Source of the DNA: Mesotaenium endlicherianum | Lineage: Eukaryota > Streptophyta > Zygnematophyceae > Zygnematales > Mesotaeniaceae | Assembly (NCBI GenBank): GCA_009602735.1 | Contig: WELA01013572.1 | Location: forward strand, 442,829 to 506,828 | DNA: 64,000 nt | Reading direction: 5' to 3' | In this document: positions 52,956 through 62,550 of the stretch, piece by piece | Numbering within the stretch: the first letter of the stretch is position 1 | Layout of the letters: each line of letters opens with the position of its first letter | Translations under genes and position numbers: made by a program | Notes under the pieces: model-generated | What the model saw: only the letters and a program-made list of their open reading frames with translations | Databases searched by the model: none | What the model was told of the DNA's origin: nothing

Positions 52956-55520
52956 TTGTTGGACACCTCCTTGCCCCGGGCGTGCGCCTTGGCGTCGCCG
53001 TTGTACTCGCACCTGCCTTTCCCCACCGGCTTGTACTCGTCGAGGTGGTCTTGGAGCGCCTCCTCTGCTTTGCTCAGGTCCTGCAGAATCTGGTTGAGCT
53101 CGGGATCGTTCTTGCCCTTGAGCACCCCGATGGCGTGAGGCAGGTAGTCGTCCCCGTCTGCACCGGCCCGCAAAGAAGCACGAAGAGGCCAAGGGTAAAA
53201 AAGGGAGGGCGGCGGTCAGCATGTGCACGGAAAGCGAGAGACGACATGAAGAGAGAAAAGTAAAGGGGGAGTGAAGGAGGCGGGGAGGGGAGGTGCGAAG
53301 CACTCACGCGCCTCCTTGGCGGCCACGACTCTGGCCCTGTCGATGTCCGTGCGTATGATGTCGCGGTCGCGCTGGTGCTGCTTTCGTTCGCCCCTGGCCT
53401 CCTCTGACTCGTGTGCCAGCTGATTGCAGGCCGCGCCCGGCACGTGGTGACCCTTGGCTGCCAGACCGCGCGCCATGCCCGCTGCGCGCACCCCCTCGCC
53501 GCCCATCTCCGCCGACACAAGTCGCCCCGCGGCGTGGTGCGCGAGCGTCAGCACGTAGCGACCGCCCTGCCCGGGGTCGTGCGGCAGCGGGCGGGGCCCC
53601 TTGGCTTTGACGCGCTCCACCTCGCGCGGGTCCGGCTTCAGCTCGGAGGGTATCTCCACGGACACGCCGCTCTCGTCGGAGCCTGGCATGTCAAAAAATA
53701 AAATCAATCATACAATTACGGAAGCGCACGACCAGGTTCGAATGGTGCGCGTGTAGACGAGGGCAGGGAGGCATGGCCGGAGAGGGCGAGAGAGAGCGCG
53801 CAGGTACAAGCGTGGAGCAACACATCACAGCCCCTGCACGCCACGTCGTGCGACGGCGTGAAGCTAACGTATCTAAGGCAAGGGCAGCCGTCGAGTGAGG
53901 CACGATGCATCTCACCAATGTGAAGGAAAAAGTCAAGCGCGCACAATGAGAGTTTGGAGCTGGAAGTCCGGCGTCGCACTCACCTCCGAGGTAGTCGTGC
54001 ATGCTCGGGCGGGAGAGGTCGATNATCCGCCAAATACAAAGCAGTGCATAGCACGTACGGCAGGCTTGCAGCGCGAGATCTGGAGTGCAGCGATGGGGAG
54101 AGATAGGGAGAGGGGGGGTCGGGCACCTGCTCCACCGTGCCCTTCCTGATACTCTGGCCGGAGAGGTCGTCGGGGCAGATGCCGGCGTACTCGGCCATGG
54201 CCTTGATCTCGCGCGTGAGGGCGTACTCGCTCCACTGCGCGCAAGGGTGGCAGGTTGGGAGGGTCGTCATCAGCAAGCGCGGCGCGGGAAGGCGAGAAGA
54301 GGCTGAAGCAGATGCCCCGGAGGTGAACTCACCGCCTCGCGCGTGTAGCTGTTGTCGCGCGTGGCCACCAGCACGGGGTCCTTGAGGCACTCGGGCCGGA
54401 TTTCGTAGTTGTGGCGGGGCACGTCGTCCCCCTGCGCGCGCGCGACCACGAAGACACCGCGCGCCTCGAGCATCACGACGAGCCAGCGGTGCAGATTGAA
54501 GGGGACGTCCGTCACGCCGAAGGCGGCCTCCCGGCGGTTGCCCTCCTTCCATGTGTTCTTGTGGGGGTCGATCTGCGGGGTGAGCACCACCACTCGCGAC
54601 AATGTGCTATATGTCAGTGGCTGAAAGTTCTCTCCCATGGATGCCACCCCTTTCCCCCACCCCTCCTCTCCCCTCCCCTCAAATGAACCAACACGTGGTT
54701 ACGTGGGTTTGTATTGGCGTGTAATGGGAGCCGCTGCCAGGAGGAAAATGCAGGCAAGAGGTGGACTTGGGTGACCAAGAGAGGAGACAGCCTAAGCAAC
54801 ACCCACCTGCCACACGACCAGGCTGGCCTCGCCGCCGTCCCCTCCGTCGTGGGGGAGGGACGAGATGCGCAGGTCTTCCAGGCGGGTCTTGAGCAGGTCG
54901 CGGACCCGCGCCCCCGCCTCGTGGCCCATGAGAAGCATCAGCGCGTTGACGACGTCGCGCGGGATGTCCTCCCGCAGCGGCGCCAGCATGAGCTGCACGT
55001 CGCGCAGGATGAGGGCGCGGCGCCGGCGCGGGTGCTCGACGGGGTACAGCCGCAGGCACACGTTGCGCGCGGCCCGGGCCTCCTCTTCGAACTTGGCCAT
55101 GGTCCCCTCCACGGGGGGGGAGCCACGACGGCTCCTCAGCCACCGGAGGAAGGAGGTATCGAGGTGGACGAGCGTCTTGTGCGCGTAGCCGACCCCGCGC
55201 TTGCCATCGCGCAGCCAGCGCAAGAAGACCGCGTACGTCTCGCCGGAGATCGAGCGGGGGAAGCCGGCGGAGAGCCAGTCGTGGCGGCCCGCCCCCGCGC
55301 CGCCGTCCTTGCCCTTGCCCTTGGCATTGTCGTGGCCGGCCTCCTCGACCATCATTTGGCCCGTGAAGAAGACGACGAGGGCGGAGAAGCACATGTGCAG
55401 CATCTGCATGTAGTGGTTGAAGGAGCGGCGCTCGCCAAGACGCTGCTCCTCCTCCACAGCCCCGGTCGTGGCGGCCTCGGCCTTGGGGTCCTTGAAGTGG
55501 CCGCCCTTGCGCCTGCCCAT
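52956..55520 (-). pseudogene. recombinase copy B, first YR domain
   Basis: Minus-strand exons: 54807-55520 (238 codons from ATG), 54333-54572 (80 codons), 54127-54234 (36 codons), remnant 53984-54023, 53308-53682 and 52956-53157. Exon 1 has a hydrophobic stretch (about residues 43-52), a core-binding-like helical region (about 80-130) and box A with Arg205 (HEAGARVRDLLKTRLEDL). Exon 2 carries DPHKNTWKEG, the likely beta-hairpin Lys region. Exon 3 has box B LSGQSIRKGTVEQ, where Gln replaces the usual His. The exon that holds the catalytic Tyr in copy A is mostly missing, exactly where a single N sits (54024). Exon 1 is open in this copy, unlike copy A, so B is the best source for the N-terminal domain. 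Confidence 0.75.
54024..54024. other. single N at a deletion point in copy B
   Basis: The N replaces about 130 bp of exon and some intron relative to copy A. It is probably a collapsed assembly join. Confidence 0.7.
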
Positions 55521-56765
55521 CGCTCCTGTCACACCCACAGTGCACGCAGCGATTGCGTCGTTGAGCATACGTGGTTTGAGGAGTGAGAGATGGGCAGGCC
55601 TCGTGGGTGTGCTCGGCGACGAGTCGAGCTGCAACGTGGGTCCTAGCGAGCAGAGCTAGCCTAGTAGGCTGGATCCAGCAGCTGCACACCATGCTGGGCA
55701 GGGGCTNCACCATGCTGAGCAGGGGCTACAGAGCAAAGTGTGAGTGCGAAGGTGGGCTGCAAATGCTCGCCTGCTCCTTCTTCTTGTGCACACCTGACGT
55801 GTTGAGCTCCCGCGCCTAACTCAACGTGCGCTCCTGGTCACCGGCGTGCGTGTGCTTGCACATCCACTGCAGCAACAACAGTTGCAACTGACGACAAAAG
55901 TTTACACAAAAAGACCACGCCAACAGATGTATGCCGCCAGATTCGTGTGAATCAAGCGGCACGTTCGGCACTCCCTCGTACATGAAATGCGCCCCTGGAA
56001 GGTGTACATGGCCTGGCATAGACACTTCCTGGCAGTTTCTTGACAACAGAGGCACTGCAGCTTCTACTGAAACTATATGGGGGAGAACACAGCTCACAGA
56101 TCCAGGAGGCTGTTGGACAAGGAGGGAGCACCTTAAGACACACTATACTTGAGGGCCATACTTGAAAGGACAGGAGCTGGGCCTTTACGAGAAATTAGAA
56201 GAGTTGGATCGAGTGCGTGGGAGGGACGTGACCCGACCACTTGCCTGGTGGCTTCTTTCCTTCCAGGAGGAGGAAAGATGCGCCATATCCGAGCCCTGCC
56301 TGCCTGCATGCCTCAGCAAGCCTGTCGCGTACATGACCCGGTGTGACTGATCCATGTGGCTCCATCTCGTCACCAATCACCCTACTCCGGATCTGATGTT
56401 TCTGCCTCTCGAGAGTGCCAGCATGAAACTCTCTTGCCCGCAATGTGATCTCTCTCCCTCCCTCCCGACACATCCCGTCCCCGGCTTGCAGCACTCCTCC
56501 CGGGAACATTCCCGAATTTTGATGTCTAGTCCTGCAGTAGGGTGGCGAGAGCGAGGTACGCAGTCCATGCATTCACTCCTAATCAAGGGAGATATGGAGG
56601 ATCCGCAACTTCTTGTCGCGACACTGATGAGCTAGGGGAGTGGGCACGGAGCTGGAGCCTGGGTCGGATGCTCAAGTGAGGGCACGGAGAGCAGCCAAAT
56701 GAGTGTGTGCTTGTGTGGCATGCATGCATGCAGGATTGTCTTAACCAAAAAAAAGAAAAAAAGAT
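55521..56765. repeat. upstream flank of copy B
   Basis: Homologous to 44793-46890. It ends at 56718-56765 with GCATGCATGCATGCA followed by an A-rich tract. A single N at 55707 lies between two near-identical 22-base words (CACCATGCTG(G/A)GCAGGGGCT), which suggests a collapsed repeat. The minus-strand promoter of copy B should be in this segment. Confidence 0.6.
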
Positions 56766-58289
56766 AGCAATTGGCTTTGTCTGGCGCCCTCTTGCCGTCG
56801 AGCCACACAAGCTATGCTAAATAGCTGCAACGTGAAGACCCGGCCTTTGGCACTCCGCTCCTCCGACGCTGGCAGGTAGCGAATGACATGGCTTTTCCAG
56901 TCAGCCCAATCCTTGCATGCGCCAATGAACTCCGGTCGAGCCCTCTCCAACCCCCAAAAGGTAAGCAGTCGTAGGAAGCTCCCTGCGACATGATATACAT
57001 CGCCTGCGACGGCGGGGTGGCTCCGATCTGCGATACGATCTGCGATAGCTCAGGTCTGCGATAGCTCAGATCTGCGATACGATAGCTATAGACCGAAAAA
57101 CGGGTATTAATTTGTGCGGGACTGCGGGGGCAGGGCGACCCCCCTTACGACCGCGGGCGACCGCAGAGTATCCGATATCTGCGATACACTCCGACCAACC
57201 GGATTCGACCCCACCAAATGGATGGTGGTGATGCATTGCTGACTCTACAACACCCTGCTGTCGTTTACTTGCTACATGCCATGAGAGTGGTTGGCAAGGA
57301 CACTTGTGGCCCCCTCGTGCATGCATGCGGCCCAATCCCACACGCCTCACCATTCAGGATTTGGCTAGGATTGCACTAAGGGATAGAGCTAGGCTAGCTA
57401 GGGGTCAGAGTTACTGGTCGCTCCCCAGGGCATCAGGGAGGGGATGAGTGGGTGTGACTGCTTGCGGACGGCATGCAGGCGGTAAAGCTGGTGGAAAAGG
57501 AGGGGTAGATGATTAAGACGGAGCTGCAGCAGCAGGTGAGCTCCCTGTCATTGCATAGATCACGTGTCCTTGGAGCAAAGGCAGTCTTGCAGTGCGTCCA
57601 AACCTACATCAGAGGCCGGCTGGAACTTCTCCACCTTCAAGCTGGGTCGAAGTCCTGTCAAAGCAGGTGCTTGCGCATGCAAGCCAAGCGTGGCGCACTT
57701 GTGTACGTGTCAGTGCACTAGTCAAGTGCTCCTTCTATTGATGCTTGGCTGCCGACTGATAATTGGTGGCTGCTTTTCGCTGCTGCACATTCTTTAATTG
57801 GTATGTGTCTGTACAGTGGTTGTGGAAGTCAGCAGACACTTGGTGTGCTTTATCTTGTCATACAACATGTGAGTGCAGGTCACTTCTATGCACACGTTGC
57901 TGCAGTTAGTGGGTGTGAGGAGCAATGGTGCAGCCATCGGTGTTCGCACCAGGCGGCCCATCAAATCAATTAGCAAGAGTTTGATAAGGGTAGACATAGA
58001 GGCACAGAGGTTGCTCATAGAAGATAGTATTTGGACCTTGGAAATGTTCCAAAACATTAGCAAAATTGGACCGCGTGTGGTGTTGTGCAAATCAATTCTG
58101 TGAGTGCTGATGATGTCAACTACGGCTGCCGTGAATGCTGAAGAATGTGCACTACTAAAGCAACAGTTATTGTGGCTCACACTTCCCAGATTATGCCAAG
58201 GTCAGAATGTGACCTCTAAGTCTTGCCAAAAGTCCGTCTACTTACATCGCTAACCAAACATATCGTGCAACCATAGTGTGGTCGATCCT
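56766..58289. other. region downstream of copy C
   Basis: Lies beyond the stop of copy C and before the flank of copy B. It contains the GATCTGCGATA repeats listed separately and otherwise AT-richer sequence with short unrecognised ORFs (57509-57721, 57873-58103). No protein family is seen. Confidence 0.35.
57024..57090. repeat. short tandem repeat of TCTGCGATA words
   Basis: Four copies of (A/G)TCTGCGATA with alternating CG and GCTCAG spacers in 67 bases. A fifth, isolated ATCTGCGATAC is at about 57179. Confidence 0.8.
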
Positions 58290-61200
58290 CTAGCCGTGCG
58301 GCTGGGGCTGGTCAGCGCGGTTTCGCACCAACTTGTCCAGCAGGCCCTTCGCATCCATCTCCCCAAGCTCGCCGAGGTCTTCGAGACACTCGTCCAGCAT
58401 TTCCACGACCCCATCGCCCTCGTTGCCGTCTTTGCCACGGCTGGCCCCTGGCATGCCGTCAGGGCCCCAAGGACGGCCATCCCACCAGGCTGTGGTGTTG
58501 TCTTCCGCCATCTCGATAGCCAGAGACTCCTCAAGCTCGTCGAGGAGCGTGTCCTCCTCGGGCTCGTCGCAACTTCCCTGGTCCTGTCGAGCCCGCACAC
58601 CATCCTCCTCCGCAACAGAGTCCTCCCTGGCCTCATGGGGCACCCCCGCATCCTCCTCCTCCTCCTCGGGTTCGTCCTTGGCGAGCAGGTCAGCCACGCA
58701 TGTCGGCGCTGCCCGAGGGACACCCTTTGGCAGGCTCGCCAAAGCGGCCGCACTCGCAACCCCCTCGAGAACAAACCGCCTGTAGTCGTACAGGCCGAGC
58801 TTGCACTGCCCCACCCCTGACGTGTCCAGCCCCAACATGTCCGCGTTGAGGAGGCGCTGGCGCGCGGACCACGTGACTGCCCGAAGCCTGCAGCCCAAAC
58901 CACACAACGAGAGAAAACAGGAGAAGAACGTGGTCAAGGGGCACAAGACGGTAGCGGTGCACACGCACCCTCCAAGCCCAACCTGACAGCTCCCAAGCAC
59001 AAACACCGACCAAGCAGCAGACGGGCAGCCAACTTGCTAGCCCACACGCACACACACCAAACACGACCGTGAAGTTGTGGCTTGGTTTACGTTAAGGGCA
59101 GATTGTGCAAGGGTACTTACTTCTTCTCGATGGCAGCAGCCTCCCTCTCCCTGCTGGCCGCGCGCTGGTCCTTGCCCCCATCCTTCTCCTCCACCTGCGA
59201 CCTGCTGCCAGGGGCGTCCACTGATGCGTCGGTTGCCACCCCCTCGACGCCCCCGCCCTCAACTTCCTTGCGTGACTCCACGTTGGCCCCGATGCGCTCG
59301 AGCTCACCCTCTAACGTCTTGTAGCGTTCAGCGAGGTCGGGTGCGAAGGTGAACGCCGCAACGTCGCTCACGCGCCCAGCGAGCTTCCTCCTCTCCGCCT
59401 GCAACAAGCGCACCAACCATTCATCCCACAAGCACCATAAAAGCAATCAGCCACACGCGCCAGTGCATTGCCACACGCGAGGGACACCAGCCGCAACCGT
59501 CAACGCATGCCACACAGCTGAGCATTGCAGCAATAGGAGTGGAGGTCTGTCCTCTACAGGCAAAACAACAAAAGCATCGAGCATGCTCCCGTGAGGGAGA
59601 GGCACTTATTTAGCACGGGCTACGACGAAACACGACGCCGCATAGACATTAGGATTAAGCTGATCCAGAGATTGGTATCGGGTGTAGGGTTCGCACACGA
59701 CCTTCAGGCCTCACAAGCAAAGTCAAGGTACAAGCAAATTAGGGTTAGGGTTCAAGGGTTTGAGCTGGCCGGCACGGCAAGCCCCAACGATAAGCCAAAG
59801 CGAGAAAGAGCAATCGCAACCAAGATGCCCTCAGCGCCCACACACCTTGCAGAATTTCGCCCGCTCTTCTGAGAGCATCTTCGTTGCCTGCTGCAGAGCG
59901 TCGCCCCGTCGATGAGTGTACTCAACGTGCTTGTCCTCCCCGGGACCGCTGCTCTGAAGCGCTTTGAGCGTCCGCTTGAGCTTCTCGAGGTCATCCTCCA
60001 GCTTCAGGACGTCCACTTCGGCTTGCAGGTCCGCCAGCTGCTCCCCGGCCTGCTCTCTGACCACGTGGAGGGAGCCGCGCTTCGTGACACCCGTGCCAGG
60101 ATGCACCCTGGGCTCGGGGAGGCGCCCGTCCTCGTCGTTGGCCCCAGCCTGGACCTGGCCCGCGGCCTCGGCATCCTGCCCATGCCCCTTCTTTCCCTTC
60201 CCCTTCCGCTGCCGCTCCAGGTGCTCGCGCTTGAGACTGGCAAAAGTGCCCTGGGTGAGCATAGTCAGCAGGACGTCGAGCGGAGTGCCCTTGTCAACGT
60301 TCCTCCTGATGCACATGGCTGGCTGCGCGTACGGCTTCAGCCCAGCAGCGCTCTGCGTCTTCCCGAGGGTGTGGCACACCCGTGCGAATGCGTCCAGCGT
60401 CAGCAGGCCGTCGTTTTCCCTGCCCGCGTGCAGCATCTGCATGAGGCACCGGCCGCTCCGAAGGCTCTGCGCCGAGTAGGCTGCTGCAACGTATGGCGGG
60501 AGGCCAGCATACTCCATCTGGCAGCGAAGCCAGTAGCGGGCGAGGTCCCTGGAGAGCTGCCGCCCAGAGACGCACGCGAGCACAAACACAAAGGTCAATG
60601 TATAGCGACAGCGAGCTCGGCATCGACAGCGACAGCCAGCCTGGCGGCAGCGACAACGAGCATTGCAAGAACGGCATTGACAACGACAGCGAGCTCGGCA
60701 GCAGCAACAGCGACACGACAGCAACATCGACAGCGAGCTCGGCAGCAGCGACAGCGACAGCAACAGCGACGACGAGATCAGCAGCAGCGACAAAGACAGC
60801 GCATCGACAGCGAAAGAGAGCGCTGCGGCAGGTGACGTCGAGGGCAAAGCACTTGCATGGGGACGACGTGAGGAAGCACAACATGTGTGCGAGGCCACAA
60901 AGACACCATCGTGCACACGAGACGAAGTCACACCCGACGAGTTGCTTGGAGGATCAACAGAACCAGGTCAATGGCGCCTAGAGTAACTTACCGGCACCAG
61001 GGGGTTCATGTCCTCGTCCTCGACGAGCGGAAATAGGAAGTAGTGGAGCTTGTCAGCGCGGATCTTGAAATTCACCTCGCGGACGGCAGCCTCCAGGGAG
61101 CCGTCGCCCGCTGCCCACGCCTTCAAGAACGACGCAAAGGCCACCAAAGTGCGCACGGGGCAGTACCTGCGTGCACGCAAGTGGCCGGCGGACCATTGTG

Positions 61201-62371
61201 TTCATTAGACGGCTGGCTGGCAGGCAGCTGCTGCCTCTGGCGGACAAGAGAGCGCAGGTGGCTGATGCGTGCACGTACCGGCGGTCCTCTAGAAACTCCT
61301 CGACGCGCGCCTTGCGCCGGCCGGCCCGGCGGGTCCTGCCATGCTTGCGAGCCTTCCGGTCGGTCACCGTCAGGATGGCCTCAAGGTGGAAGGACCCGTC
61401 GTGTGCCAGGTATGGACGGAACTCGACGTCCCGCAGTCGGAGGAGCTCCACCGAGTTGGGCCGGAGCGCGGCGCACATGGAGAGCTCGAGCAACATCTTC
61501 ATCACCAGGCCCCGGAGCAGGCTGGTGTCGACGCTGTCGACGACCATCTTGTAGACGTCCATCGTCATGGCCAGCTTCCGCTTGGGCCTCTCCGTGCCTC
61601 GCGTGCTGCCAGCCAAGACAGTCAGTCAGCGCGGGCAGTGAGTGTTTGAGTGAGGTCGCAAGCACGACGGGTCTCAGCAAGGGGGGCTTCATGCTGAGGG
61701 CGACAAGAGCGACATGAGGAGAAACGTGAGGGGGGGGGGGGCTTGGAGGAGCGTGTACCGCATGATAAAGTCAAGTTGCGCCTTGAACATCTTGTTGAAG
61801 TCGTCCATGGATCCCTCCACATACGCGCCCTTGGCTCGCTTCTCGCCTAGAGCAAGGTAGGCCCGGGCTTGGTAGCACAACTCGAGCGTGTAAGCCCACG
61901 TGTAACCGTTGCCCCCCCCCCCAAGGGAGAGCATCCACAGCTTGAAGGTCTCCCGCTCCATGGGCAAGGGGCCCCGATCGATGACCTCCTTTGGCCACTC
62001 CTTCTCCTTGGCCCTCTCCGCCCAGAAGTCGGCCACCATCTGGAACGAGGCTGCGACGGCCACCGCCCTCTTGAGAGCAGCCTCCTCCGTGAGCTGCAGC
62101 GTCTCCGTGCGAAAATCCTGCACGATCTTCTCCCGCTTCTCGGCAGGGAGCTTTTCGAGCGCCTTCATAGCCACCACCGGCTTGACGAGCTTGGTGTCGC
62201 GGTTGGCCCCGCGCACCAGCGCCTCGGCCGCAAACTCGAGGCACTCGCCGAGCGTGCTGTCGGGAGAAGCGTAAGGGGTGGAGGACCACGAGGCCATGAT
62301 CTCCGTGAGGAGCTTGTCGTCGCGCGCGGTCCAGTCGCGCATGACGGCATCCGCATCCTTCGGAGAGTACG
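58290..62371 (-). CDS. recombinase copy C, second tyrosine-recombinase domain
   Basis: Best-preserved second domain. Six phase-compatible minus-strand exons with GT-AG borders: 61759-62371, 61279-61605, 60992-61166, 59846-60556 (237 codons), 59121-59398 and 58290-58887 (TAG stop). The N-terminal helical region (about 200 residues) is followed by box A CAALRPNSVELLRLRDVEF, a basic hairpin (ILTVTDRKARKHGRTRRAG), YCPVRTLVAFASFLKAW, box B AYSAQSLRSGRCLMQMLHAG (Gln for His), a Tyr candidate in GLKPYAQPAM, then a long coiled-coil (EQLADLQAEVDVLKLEDDLE) and an acidic C-terminus. CPVR and SLRSG motifs are typical of eukaryotic Crypton/DIRS-type recombinases, which cut and rejoin DNA through a phosphotyrosine. 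No disabling change is seen in these six exons; the intron 60557-60991 holds a minisatellite. Confidence 0.7.
60596..60830. repeat. GACAGC-type minisatellite in an intron of copy C
   Basis: Imperfect repeats of CGACAGC, GAGCTCGGCA and AGCAGCGACA fill most of the intron between 60557 and 60991. The matching intron of copy B (48877-49023) is about 150 bp and lacks them. Confidence 0.8.
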
Positions 62372-62550
62372 CTGCCATATCACATGCGTGCAACAAGTGA
62401 GTGAGGAAGGGATGCGGAAGGACGGGCAAAGTCTGGGAGGGGAGGGGAGAGACAAAGACAAACATAGACCTGCTGCACCGACGACGCCCCACAAACTAGA
62501 AGGCATAGCACACACGAAGAGGTAAGAGGCCAGGCTCGGACGATACTCAC

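Noticed and set aside
51885-53138. Plus-strand ORF of 417 codons across copy B
   Set aside because: Antisense to several phase-compatible exons and their introns. The product is low-complexity Arg/Ala/Gly with no domain.
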